The position numbers were made by a program, and so were the translations under genes. Below, in pieces: positions 16,142 to 23,703 of a stretch of DNA of 64,000 nucleotides (the first letter of the stretch is position 1; every line of letters starts with the position of its first letter). The notes below the pieces were generated by a model. The model had not been told where the DNA came from. It saw only the letters and a list, made by a program, of their open reading frames with translations, and ran no database searches. This stretch comes from CAZHGD01 sp964531735 (GTDB lineage Bacteria; Armatimonadota; UBA10988): assembly GCA_964531735.1 (NCBI GenBank), contig CAZHGD010000007.1:1-64000 (forward strand), in the 5' to 3' direction.

Positions 16142-17794
16142 ATGAAGTCGATAGTGACAGCGCTACTGGTGTTGGTCCTGGGCCTGGGCGGGCCGTTGCT
16201 CGCCCAGGACCGCGGCCGCGGTGGTGGTGGCGGTGGCGGTGGCGATCGCGGCTCGGCCGACCGCGGCGGCGGTGGTGGTGGTGGCGGTGGTGGTGCTTCG
16301 TCTGACCGCGGACGCACGCCGCCTGAGGACCGGCACGACCATGGCGGCTCCGGAGGTGGGCACCACGGCTCGGGTCCGCCGTCGGGTGGCGGCAACCATC
16401 CGTCCGGTCCGCCGTCGGGTGGCGGCAACCATCCGTCCGGTCCGCCGTCGGGTGGTGGCAACCATCCGTCCGGTCCGCCATCGGGCGGCGGCAACCATCC
16501 GTCCGGTCCGTCGGGCGGTGGTCATCATCCGTCCGGGCCGCCCAGCGGCTACCACCCGTCGGGCCCGCCGCCGAGCGGCGCGCACCATCCGTCCGGTCCG
16601 GGCCATCCGTGGCCGGCCTGGGACCGGCCGACGCACCACGGCTGGCAGTATGACCACTGGTACCACAATCGGTACCGCTGGCCGCGGCCGCGGTTCCGGT
16701 GGGCCATCTGGCTGCCGTGCCCGGTCTATCTGCCGACGCCAGAACCCGCGGTCTACTACGAGTACGACACGACGGCCGAAGTGGTCATCGACCACGCCTT
16801 CCCTGAGCACGTCTGGGCGTGGCTGGGCGTGGTGGGCGATCCCTTCCCGCCGTATCAGGTGCGGTTCGAGACCAGCGTGCCGCTGATCCGCTCGCGCTTC
16901 CCGATGATCTGGGAGCGCTACCGCACGACCGGCGTCGCGGTGATCAACCTGTCGCCATTCGTGGCCTGGATGGACGGCTCCCGCCAGTGGTACCTGAGAC
17001 TCCAGGACACCACCGCGCGCGGTGGCTACCTGCGCCGGTTCGTCATCAACACGGACGCCGGAGGCTACGATGCGCTGAGGAGTCCTGTCTACTTCGGCCC
17101 CGGCCGACCGATCGAGGTGCGGCTGAGGCCGCAGGCGGGCTACGTGACCGGCGCCACGGTGCCACAGGCGGTGCCTGACCCGGTGCTGTTGCCGTCGCCG
17201 ATGCCGTACCCGACTCCGGTGCCACCGTCGTCACCGGTGCCGCAGACGGTGCCCGCGCCGCTGCCGCAGCCGACGCCGCAGACGACGCCGCCACCGGTGC
17301 CCCAGACTGTGCCGCAGTCGAACCCGCAGCCGCTGCCTGAGCCCATCCCGGGTTCACCGCCGCCGGTGCTGACCGGACCCGGCACGACACCGGTGCCGCC
17401 GACCGCCTTGGCCGGCGCCGGCATGGTGACCAGGCGGCTGGTCAGCCGAGCCGCGGCGGGTCAGCGCGTCACGGTGGAGTACCAGGTCAACCCGCCCGAT
17501 GGCGGCTCGCACCGGGTGCAGATCACCGAAGTGCTGCCGGCGGCCTGGCGAGTGGTGCGAGCCGAACCGATGCCGTATGCGCTCGACCCGGTCCGACCAC
17601 AGACCGTCTGGGACCTGTCGGCCGTCAGTGGCCCGCAGCGAGTGGTGATGGAGCTGGAGGTGCCCAGTGCCAGTGGCTGGCAGTTGTTCCTGGGCCAGTT
17701 CCGCTTCGACACCAGCAAGCCGGTGCTGATCGACGGCGACGAACGGCTCTGGGTGGGCGACGGAGCGCCGAGCACCGCGGCCCCGCGCACCTGA
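16142..17794 (+). CDS. Secreted protein: Gly/Ser and GGGNHPSGPPS repeats plus P-domain-like and DUF11-like domains
   Basis: 550 residues. Signal peptide MKSIVTALLVLVLGLGGPLLAQD. Residues about 24-80 are Gly/Asp/Arg-rich; about 82-157 are seven copies of an 11-residue His/Pro/Ser/Gly repeat. A globular domain follows (about 215-335: VVIDHAFPEHVWAWLGVVGD ... WYLRLQDTTARGGYLRRF) that matches the previous gene's domain and resembles a P domain. A Pro/Thr-rich linker of about 80 residues leads to a DUF11-like Ig fold (RVTVEYQVNPPDGG). ATG start with the ribosome site GGAGGGCAG shared with its upstream paralog; TTGACA occurs at 16056-16061 but no convincing -10. The two are a duplicated pair whose unstructured regions have diverged completely. 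Probably extracellular. Confidence 0.75.
   Translation: MKSIVTALLVLVLGLGGPLLAQDRGRGGGGGGGGDRGSADRGGGGGGGGGGASSDRGRTPPEDRHDHGGSGGGHHGSGPPSGGGNHPSGPPSGGGNHPSGPPSGGGNHPSGPPSGGGNHPSGPSGGGHHPSGPPSGYHPSGPPPSGAHHPSGPGHPWPAWDRPTHHGWQYDHWYHNRYRWPRPRFRWAIWLPCPVYLPTPEPAVYYEYDTTAEVVIDHAFPEHVWAWLGVVGDPFPPYQVRFETSVPLIRSRFPMIWERYRTTGVAVINLSPFVAWMDGSRQWYLRLQDTTARGGYLRRFVINTDAGGYDALRSPVYFGPGRPIEVRLRPQAGYVTGATVPQAVPDPVLLPSPMPYPTPVPPSSPVPQTVPAPLPQPTPQTTPPPVPQTVPQSNPQPLPEPIPGSPPPVLTGPGTTPVPPTALAGAGMVTRRLVSRAAAGQRVTVEYQVNPPDGGSHRVQITEVLPAAWRVVRAEPMPYALDPVRPQTVWDLSAVSGPQRVVMELEVPSASGWQLFLGQFRFDTSKPVLIDGDERLWVGDGAPSTAAPRT
16385..16612 (+). repeat. Tandem 33-base repeat encoding GGGNHPSGPPS
   Basis: Three near-identical 33-base units from 16385, then four shorter or degenerate units (GGGNHPSGPS, GGGHHPSGPPS, GYHPSGPPPS, GAHHPSGPGHP). 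Near identity of neighbouring units points to recent slippage expansion. His/Pro/Gly content suggests a flexible, possibly metal-binding surface spacer (inference). Confidence 0.9.
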
Positions 17795-17844
17795 CCGCGG
17801 TCACAACGTCCAGACGCCGCCCTCGCGGCGTGGGTGTAGGACGG

Positions 17845-17872
17845 GCGAAGCCGGGCCTCGGCCCGGCTTCGC
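17845..17872. terminator. Bidirectional terminator hairpin between convergent genes
   Basis: Perfect 12-base stem (left arm 17845-17856 gcgaagccgggc, right arm 17861-17872) with a CTCG loop. It lies in the 93-base gap between the convergent secreted-protein gene (ends 17794) and GNAT gene (ends 17888). There is no U-tract on either side, so it may act as a GC-rich or factor-assisted terminator. Confidence 0.8.
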
Positions 17873-17887
17873 GCTGTCCGGGCCGGC

Positions 17888-18703
17888 TCAGAACTCCCAG
17901 ATCATCTCCCACTGCTTGACCCAGCACTCGGCGGTGGGGCAGCGGTCGAACTCGGCGCGTGTCGGGTCGTCTGCGGGCCAGTTGTTGATGGACACCGCGG
18001 GCAGTGTGCCGGTCAGCTTGAGTCCGCTGAGGCCGGGCTCGCCCGGCGCCAGGCCGATGTCGATGACGGCGTTGCCGCCGTGCAGCAGGAACGCGACCGG
18101 CTCGCCGTCGCGCTGCAGCACCTTGGCGCTCATGCTGTCCTGGCGCTGGCGCAGTTGCGCGGGCCCGGCGCCCCAGGTGCGCCGGATCTGCGGCCAGACG
18201 GCGTAGCGGTCGAGGCATTCGGCCGCCGTGGCCTCGGCGATGGTCTCGCCGGGCGCCAGCGGGGCCGCCGCCGAGCCGCGGAACAGGCCGAGATCGCGGC
18301 CTTGCGTGAACCCGGCGCGCAGGTACGAGGCGACGGCCGCGTGGTTCTGCTGCACCACCTCCAGCCGCCAGACCTTGGCGCCGTGCTGGGCCAAGGCCTC
18401 GGCGACGCCATGGAGCAGGGGCTGGCCGAGGCGCTGCCCGCGGTACTCCGGGCGGACGCCGAAGCCGCCGCACCAACCCTCGTCGCCGCGGAGCGCACCC
18501 CAGCAGAAGCCGGCGTCCTGACCGTCCACCACGGCGATGAGGCAGGCGGGCAAGCAGAAGTCGTTGCCTTTGACGCCGGCCGCAAAGGAATCATCGGGCG
18601 GCTTGACGTGGCCCGGCAGGATGTAGTGCCGCCACATTGCTTGCCACTGTATCTCGTTCATCCGGGCCGGGACGTCCGCCGGAGTGCAGGCCACCAGTTC
18701 CAT
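17888..18703 (-). CDS. GNAT-family N-acetyltransferase
   Basis: 271 residues, ATG at 18703 with GGAGAG four bases upstream. The acetyl-CoA-binding motif is FGVRPEYRGQRLGQPLL (about residues 85-101, the R-G-x-x-x-G signature), followed by LEVVQQNHAAVASYLRAGF, the usual GNAT beta-bulge and C-terminal alpha4 region. A second, weaker GNAT-like half (about 150-270) makes the protein nearly twice the single-domain length, as in tandem GNATs in which one half is inactive. The substrate cannot be inferred. It is divergent from the aminotransferase gene (104-base gap) and single on its strand. Confidence 0.85.
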   Translation of the reverse strand: MELVACTPADVPARMNEIQWQAMWRHYILPGHVKPPDDSFAAGVKGNDFCLPACLIAVVDGQDAGFCWGALRGDEGWCGGFGVRPEYRGQRLGQPLLHGVAEALAQHGAKVWRLEVVQQNHAAVASYLRAGFTQGRDLGLFRGSAAAPLAPGETIAEATAAECLDRYAVWPQIRRTWGAGPAQLRQRQDSMSAKVLQRDGEPVAFLLHGGNAVIDIGLAPGEPGLSGLKLTGTLPAVSINNWPADDPTRAEFDRCPTAECWVKQWEMIWEF

Positions 18704-18807
18704 CTCGCTCTCCGGGCGGGGCGTTGGCCAGTTGGCGGCGGCGTCCTTCTCAGGCAGGAGTTGCGGGGCCGATGGCCAAGCGCCGGGCAGTGCCCAGGAG
18801 AGCGGCG

Positions 18808-20046
18808 ATGGCGGAACTGGCGGTAGACGGCGGTCCGAAGGTGCGCACCGCGGCCTGGCCGGCGCGGCGGTTGTTCGGCGAAGGCGAGCGCGCCGCGGCG
18901 CTGGCGCTGTTTGACCAGTGTCTGGCCACCGGCGGCGTGTTCGGCTACAACGGCGCGCCCGAGGAGGAGTACCGCGCCGCGTTCGCGCGGTACCAGGGCG
19001 GCGGGCTGGCGCACACGGTCAACTCGGGCACGTCGGCGGTCCTGGCGGCGGTGGCCGGGCTGGGCCTGGAGCCGTTCAGCGAGGTCATCGTGCCGCCGAT
19101 CACCGATCCGGGCGGCGTGATGCCGGTGGCGCTGCTCAACCTGGTGCCGATGGTGGCCGACGCTCAGGACGGCTCGTTCAACCTGGGCCCCGAGGGCATC
19201 CGCGCGGTGATCACCGAGCGCACGCGGGCCATTGTGGTGGCGCACATCGCGGGCGAGCCGGCCGATCTGGACGCCATCATGGAACTGGCCGCCGAACACA
19301 ACCTGCGGGTCGTGGAGGACTGCGCCCAGTCGCACGGGGCCACCCACCGCGGCCGCAAGGTGGGCACCATCGGCGATGTGGCGGCGTTCAGCACGATGAG
19401 CGGCAAGCACCATGCGACCGGGGCGCAGGGCGGGGTGGTGTTCTCGCGCGACGAAGAGGCCTTCTGGCGGGCCCGTCGCTTCGCCGACCGCGGCAAGCCG
19501 TTCAACACCGACTCGCCGACCAATGTGGCGGCCGGGCTCAACCTGAACCTCAACGATTTGTCGGCGGCGATTGGTCTCGTGCAACTCGACAAGCTGCCCG
19601 AGATCGTGGCTCGGCGACAAGCCGTCGCCGCCGAGATCGCCGCCGGTCTGCGCGGCGTCGAGGGGGTCGACTTGGGCTGGCAAGTACCCGAGACCGAGTC
19701 GGCCGTCTGGTTCATGCGCATTCACGTCGACCCGGCGGCGTTCCGTGTCGACATGCGCACCTTCGTGTCGGCGGTAGCGGCCGAGGGCCTGCCGGTGGGT
19801 TGGCCGTACGCACCCATCACCTCGACCATGAAGTGGTTCGAGGAGCGACGCGTGTTCGGCACGCCGGGCCTGCCGTGGACTGCGGCCGAGTACCACGGCG
19901 ACCGCCACGCGCAGTTCCCCTGCCCGGTGGCCACCAAGGCGCGCAACGAGCACTTCAACCTGTTCGTTCACGAGGGCTGCGGCAGCGCCGAGGCCGAGGA
20001 TGTGGTGGCGGCCCTGCGGAAGGTGGCCGACGCCTACCGCGCGTGA
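18808..20046 (+). CDS. DegT/DnrJ/EryC1/StrS-family PLP aminotransferase
   Basis: 412 residues from ATG 18808, preceded by AGGAGAG; upstream starts extend into the divergent gene and lack support. This type I-fold PLP family forms sugar-nucleotide aminosugars or modifies related polyols. Seen: NSGTSAVLAAVAGLGL, a PPITDPGGV turn, DCAQSHGATHRGRKVGTIGD carrying the PLP-stacking and Asp region, and STMSGKHHATGAQGGVVF with the Schiff-base Lys. The C-terminus holds the FMRIHVDP and PCPVATKARNEHFNLFVHEG blocks. No sugar-nucleotide or polysaccharide-assembly genes lie beside it, so the substrate is open. A toxin-antitoxin pair follows 40 bases downstream. Confidence 0.9.
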   Translation: MAELAVDGGPKVRTAAWPARRLFGEGERAAALALFDQCLATGGVFGYNGAPEEEYRAAFARYQGGGLAHTVNSGTSAVLAAVAGLGLEPFSEVIVPPITDPGGVMPVALLNLVPMVADAQDGSFNLGPEGIRAVITERTRAIVVAHIAGEPADLDAIMELAAEHNLRVVEDCAQSHGATHRGRKVGTIGDVAAFSTMSGKHHATGAQGGVVFSRDEEAFWRARRFADRGKPFNTDSPTNVAAGLNLNLNDLSAAIGLVQLDKLPEIVARRQAVAAEIAAGLRGVEGVDLGWQVPETESAVWFMRIHVDPAAFRVDMRTFVSAVAAEGLPVGWPYAPITSTMKWFEERRVFGTPGLPWTAAEYHGDRHAQFPCPVATKARNEHFNLFVHEGCGSAEAEDVVAALRKVADAYRA

Positions 20047-20086
20047 GGCGTGGCGTCTGGGGCATAATGGTGCTGGAGAGCGAACC

Positions 20087-20350
20087 ATGTATGCGGTGCG
20101 GGCGCGAGGCCGCGTCACCGAGGACCGGCGGCTGGAAGTCGAGATGCCTCCGGAGGCCGAGGCCGGTGAGGTGGAGGTGATTGTGCTGTACCAGGTCGTA
20201 GCCAACCCGCCATCGGTGGCTGCCGAGCAACCTGAAGGCGATGTGGAGTTCATTGGCATGTGGGCTGACCGCGAGGACATGCAGGATCCGGTCGCCTATG
20301 TGCGTGAGTTGCGCCGACGCGCCGAGAAACGGGAGGACCGGCATGGCTAG
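20087..20350 (+). CDS. Probable antitoxin of a VapBC-type pair
   Basis: 87 residues. ATG at 20087 with CTGGAGAG upstream and a CATAAT -10-like hexamer at 20063-20068. The N-terminus MYAVRARGRVTEDRRLEVEM with EVEVIVLYQ is the small beta-rich dimer pattern seen in AbrB/DUF104-like antitoxins, followed by an acidic segment and an Arg-rich C-terminal helix (YVRELRRRAEKREDR). The antitoxin role is inferred from its 8-base overlap with the PIN toxin gene. I do not recognise the exact family. Confidence 0.7.
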   Translation: MYAVRARGRVTEDRRLEVEMPPEAEAGEVEVIVLYQVVANPPSVAAEQPEGDVEFIGMWADREDMQDPVAYVRELRRRAEKREDRHG

Positions 20351-20747
20351 CGGAGCGGTGCTGCTAGACACATCGCTGTTGGTCGACGTCGGGCGCGGCA
20401 GACTGTCCGCGCGGTCGTACTACGGCGGTCTGGCGGCAACGCAACGGCTGGTATCAGACGTGTCGGTGCTCGAACTGCTGGCCGGTTGTCGCAGCCGAGC
20501 CGCGCAACGGGCACTCGACCGGCAACTGAGGTCCTGCGTGGTGATGCCTGTGGATGAGGCCACCAGCGGGCAGGCGGTTGCGCTCTACCGGCGGTACTCG
20601 CTGAGCCACAACGTGGGCATACTCGACTGCTTTGTGGCAGCGACGGCACTGACCTTGACTGTGCCTCTGGTGACCCTCGACCAGAAGCACTTTGCCTGCA
20701 TTGAGGGCCTCGACGTCATCCGTCCGTATGTTCCCGGCAGTGACTGA
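20343..20747 (+). CDS. vapC: PIN-domain ribonuclease toxin (VapC-like)
   Basis: 134 residues from ATG 20343, overlapping the antitoxin gene by 8 bases. PIN nucleases cut RNA with magnesium held by acidic residues; all are visible: Asp in VLLDTSLLVDV (strand 1), Glu in VSVLELLAG, Asp in VGILDCFVAATAL, and Asp in VTLDQKHF. Length is standard for VapC. VapC toxins usually cleave tRNA or the sarcin-ricin loop of 23S rRNA and are held in check by VapB. The radical SAM gene begins 7 bases after its stop. Confidence 0.9.
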   Translation: MASGAVLLDTSLLVDVGRGRLSARSYYGGLAATQRLVSDVSVLELLAGCRSRAAQRALDRQLRSCVVMPVDEATSGQAVALYRRYSLSHNVGILDCFVAATALTLTVPLVTLDQKHFACIEGLDVIRPYVPGSD

Positions 20748-20754
20748 CCGCAGC

Positions 20755-22104
20755 ATGGCTCCTACTCGTTGCTCGTACCCCCGCCAATACCCCGATCTGA
20801 CCGGCCTGGACGCCGTGCCGCCGGCGCGGCCGGCGGCGTTCCATGTCATGGCCAAGCCCATCGGGGCGTTGTGCAACCTCGACTGCGGCTACTGCTTCTA
20901 CTTGCGCAAGGAGTCGCTCTATCCGGACGACCGCGGCCGCACCTGGCGTATGTCCGATGCGGTGCTGGAGAGCTACATCCGCCAGTTTCTCGCTGCGCAG
21001 CAGGTGCCCGAGGCCAACTTCGCCTGGCAGGGCGGCGAACCGACGCTCCTGGGCCTCGACTTCTTCCGGCGCGTGGTCGAACTGCAGCGGCAGTACCGGC
21101 CCAAGGGCATGGTGGTCCACAACGCCTTCCAGACCAACGCCACGCTGCTGGATGACGAGTGGTGCGAGTTCCTGCGCGAGCACCGGTTCCTCATCGGGGT
21201 CAGCATCGACGGGCCGCGCGAGTTGCACGACCATTACCGGGTCAACAAGGGCGGACAGGGCACCTTCGACGCCGTCCGGCGCGGTTTGGAGCGGCTGCGC
21301 CAGCACGGTGTGGAGCACAACCTCTTGTGCGTGGTCAACGCGCTGAATGGTGACCGGCCGCTGGACGTCTACCGCTTCTTCCGCGACGAGCTCGACGAAA
21401 CGTACTACCAGTTCATTCCCGCGGTGGAGGGCACGCCGGATGGTGCCGTCACCGACTGGAGCGTGGGACCCGAGCAGTACGGGCGGTTCCTCTGCGCCGT
21501 GTTCGACGAGTGGGTGCGGCACGATGTCGGCCGGCGGTATGTGCAGGCGTTCGATGTGGCCTTGCAGGCTTGGTGCGGGCAGGAGCCGGGCCTGTGCGTC
21601 TACGCGCGCACCTGCGGCACCGCCATGGCCCTGGAGCACAACGGCGACCTGTACAGTTGCGACCACTTCGTGACGCCGCACAACCGGCTGGGCAACCTGA
21701 TCGAGGAGCCGCTGGTCGAGCTGGTCTCGCGACCGTTCCAGCACAAGTTCGGCCTCGACAAGCGGGAGATGCTGACCACGACCTGTCGTGAGTGTCCGGC
21801 CCTGTTTGCCTGCAACGGTGGCTGCCCGAAAGACCGGTTCGTCGATTCGCCGACCGGTGAAGCCGGGCACAACTACCTCTGCGCCGGCCTCAAGCGGTTC
21901 TTCGAGCACATCGACCCGGCCATGCGCTACATGGCCGGCGAGTTGCGCCAGCGCCGGGCGCCGGCCAACGTGATGGGCTGGCTGCAGCGCCGCGAGGCGA
22001 GGGTGGACTCGCAGGGCGGCTCGATGCTAGACTCCGCGCCGGCACGGAGCGGAGGCAGCCATGGCAGTTCTACTCGGCATCGACATCGGGACCAGCGGCG
22101 CTAA
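20755..22104 (+). CDS. Radical SAM/SPASM enzyme, anaerobic sulfatase-maturase (anSME) type
   Basis: 449 residues from ATG 20755; an ATG at 20728 is possible but overlaps vapC. The SAM cluster motif is CNLDCGYC (Cys40, Cys44, Cys47) and the glycine-rich motif is WQGGEPTLLGL. The C-terminal SPASM region has CVYARTCGTAM, YSCDHFV and CRECPALFACNGGC, the auxiliary-cluster cysteines expected of anSMEs. These enzymes oxidise a Cys or Ser to formylglycine in sulfatases, independently of oxygen. No sulfatase is encoded in this window, so its client lies elsewhere or it modifies another peptide. The last 15 codons overlap the xylB start by 44 bases. Confidence 0.9.
   Translation: MAPTRCSYPRQYPDLTGLDAVPPARPAAFHVMAKPIGALCNLDCGYCFYLRKESLYPDDRGRTWRMSDAVLESYIRQFLAAQQVPEANFAWQGGEPTLLGLDFFRRVVELQRQYRPKGMVVHNAFQTNATLLDDEWCEFLREHRFLIGVSIDGPRELHDHYRVNKGGQGTFDAVRRGLERLRQHGVEHNLLCVVNALNGDRPLDVYRFFRDELDETYYQFIPAVEGTPDGAVTDWSVGPEQYGRFLCAVFDEWVRHDVGRRYVQAFDVALQAWCGQEPGLCVYARTCGTAMALEHNGDLYSCDHFVTPHNRLGNLIEEPLVELVSRPFQHKFGLDKREMLTTTCRECPALFACNGGCPKDRFVDSPTGEAGHNYLCAGLKRFFEHIDPAMRYMAGELRQRRAPANVMGWLQRREARVDSQGGSMLDSAPARSGGSHGSSTRHRHRDQRR
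22025..22033 (+). promoter_or_regulatory. Extended -10 promoter candidate for xylB
   Basis: TGCTAGACT, 27 bases before the xylB ATG and inside the end of the radical SAM gene. The identical nine bases occur at 29748-29756 before the DUF1257 gene. No -35 box recognised. Confidence 0.45.
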
Positions 22105-23605
22105 GACGATTCTGCTCGACGCCGAACGCGGCGAGGTGATTGCGCGCGATCTGGCCGAGTACCCCTTGGCCACACCTCGGCCCGGCTGGACCGAACAGGA
22201 TCCGGCCGACTGGTGGCAGGCAACCTGCCTGACCATTCGCAACGTCCTGCAGCAGTCCGGCGTCGATCCGGCGGCCGTCCAGGGCGTTGGCCTGAGTGGC
22301 CAGATGCACGGCTCGGTGTTCCTCGATGCGGCGGGCCAGGTGATCCGGCCGGCGCTGCTCTGGAACGATCAGCGCACCGGCAAGCAGTGCGACCGCATCA
22401 ACGAAAAGGCCGGCGCGCTACTGCGCGAGGAGATCCGCAATCCCGTGCTGACCGGGTTCCAGGCCGGCAAGATCATCTGGCTGCGCGATGAGGAGCCGGC
22501 CCACTTCGACCGGGTGCGGCGGGTCCTGCTGCCGAAGGACTACATCCGCTACCTGCTGACCGGCGAGTTCGCCACCGAGGTCTCCGATGCGTCGGGCACG
22601 GCGCTGCTCAACGTGCCGGCCCGCGACTGGTCGACGCGCCTGCTGGACCAGCTCGATCTGCCGCGCGCCTGGTTCCCGCAGGTGGCGGAATCGCCGGCGG
22701 TGACGGGCACGGTGACCGCCAAGGCGGCGGAGCTGACCGGGCTGGCCGAGGGCACGCCGGTGGTGGGCGGCGCGGGCGACTGCGCCGCCGGCGCGGTGGG
22801 CACCGGCATCGTGCATACGGGCCTGTTGTGGGTCAGCACCGGCACCTCGGGAGTCATCTTCGCGCCGGCCGATGAGCCGGCCACCGATGAGGATATGCGC
22901 ACGCACACGTTCTGCCACGCGGTGCCGGGCAAATGGCACATCATGGGCGTCATGCTCAGTGCCGGTGGCTCGCTGCGCTGGTACCGTGACGCCCTGGGCG
23001 GCGCGGAGAAGGCCGTCGCCGCGCTGACCGGTCAGGATCCGTACGAGCTGATCTGCGCAGAGGCGGCCGAGGCGCCGTTGGGCGGCGAAGGACTGATGTT
23101 CCTGCCGTACCTGACCGGTGAGCGCTGTCCGCACCCGGACCCGAGCGCGCGCGGCGCGTTCATCAACCTGGGCCTGCGGCACGACCGGCGGCACCTGGCG
23201 CGGGCGGTGCTGGAAGGTGTGGCCTTCGGCCTGCGCGACTCCGTGGAGATCATGAAGGCCAGCGGCGTGCCGATGACCGAGGTGCGCGCGAGCGGCGGCG
23301 GGGCACGCTCGCCGCTGTGGCGGCAGATCCAGGCCGATGTGTTCGGCCTGCCGATCGCGACCATCAACGTCGAGGAAGGGGCGGCCCTCGGCGTGGCGCT
23401 ACTGGCCGGCGTCGGCACCGGCGTCTGGGGCACGGTCGAGGACGCCTGCGCCGCGGTCATCCGCACGGTCAGCGTGACCGAGCCCGTGGCCGACAACGTC
23501 GCGGCGTACGAGGCGCTCTACCGCGAGCTGTACCAGCCGCTGTACGGTGCGCTCCGAGAGCAGTTTGGCCGGGCGGCGGCGCTGGTGGAGCGACTGGGCG
23601 CCTGA
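22061..23605 (+). CDS. xylB: Xylulokinase
   Basis: 514 residues, the usual length. It phosphorylates D-xylulose to xylulose 5-phosphate in the cytoplasm. Seen: MAVLLGIDIGTSGAKTILLD (phosphate-1 motif of the FGGY family), GLSGQMHGSVFLD (substrate-binding block typical of XylB, with the QMHG motif), LLWNDQRTG, LPKDYIRYLLTGEFATEVSDASGTALLNV, VSTGTSGVIFAP (ATP-binding), and LEGVAFGLRDSVEIM with ASGGGARSPLWRQI near the C-terminus. GGAGG lies 7 bases before the ATG. No xylose isomerase or transporter is adjacent; the heparinase-like gene follows 98 bases later on the same strand. Confidence 0.93.
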   Translation: MAVLLGIDIGTSGAKTILLDAERGEVIARDLAEYPLATPRPGWTEQDPADWWQATCLTIRNVLQQSGVDPAAVQGVGLSGQMHGSVFLDAAGQVIRPALLWNDQRTGKQCDRINEKAGALLREEIRNPVLTGFQAGKIIWLRDEEPAHFDRVRRVLLPKDYIRYLLTGEFATEVSDASGTALLNVPARDWSTRLLDQLDLPRAWFPQVAESPAVTGTVTAKAAELTGLAEGTPVVGGAGDCAAGAVGTGIVHTGLLWVSTGTSGVIFAPADEPATDEDMRTHTFCHAVPGKWHIMGVMLSAGGSLRWYRDALGGAEKAVAALTGQDPYELICAEAAEAPLGGEGLMFLPYLTGERCPHPDPSARGAFINLGLRHDRRHLARAVLEGVAFGLRDSVEIMKASGVPMTEVRASGGGARSPLWRQIQADVFGLPIATINVEEGAALGVALLAGVGTGVWGTVEDACAAVIRTVSVTEPVADNVAAYEALYRELYQPLYGALREQFGRAAALVERLGA

Positions 23606-23647
23606 GCCGGGCGAAACCCGCGCCGGTCGGCTCCTGTCTACTTCACT

Positions 23648-23676
23648 GGGGCTGCCGGCCGGCCGGTGGCTGCCCC
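23648..23676 (+). terminator. Imperfect hairpin after xylB
   Basis: Five G-C pairs (ggggc/gcccc), one mismatch, then further pairing around a CCGG-rich loop, 43 bases after the xylB stop and 28 before the heparinase-like gene. No U-tract. Could terminate xylB or be a chance fold in GC-rich sequence. Confidence 0.4.
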
Positions 23677-23703
23677 ACGCGGTGTCTGTGGGAGCCGTAG
23701 ACG

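Noticed and set aside
14722..16494. Minus-strand frame of 590 codons with Pro/Gly-rich repeats opposite the secreted-protein genes
   Set aside because: It is only the complement of the charged and PSG repeats and crosses the N gap and the intergenic region.
16385..16612. CRISPR array
   Set aside because: Direct 33-base repeats are contiguous, without spacers, and lie in a coding frame.
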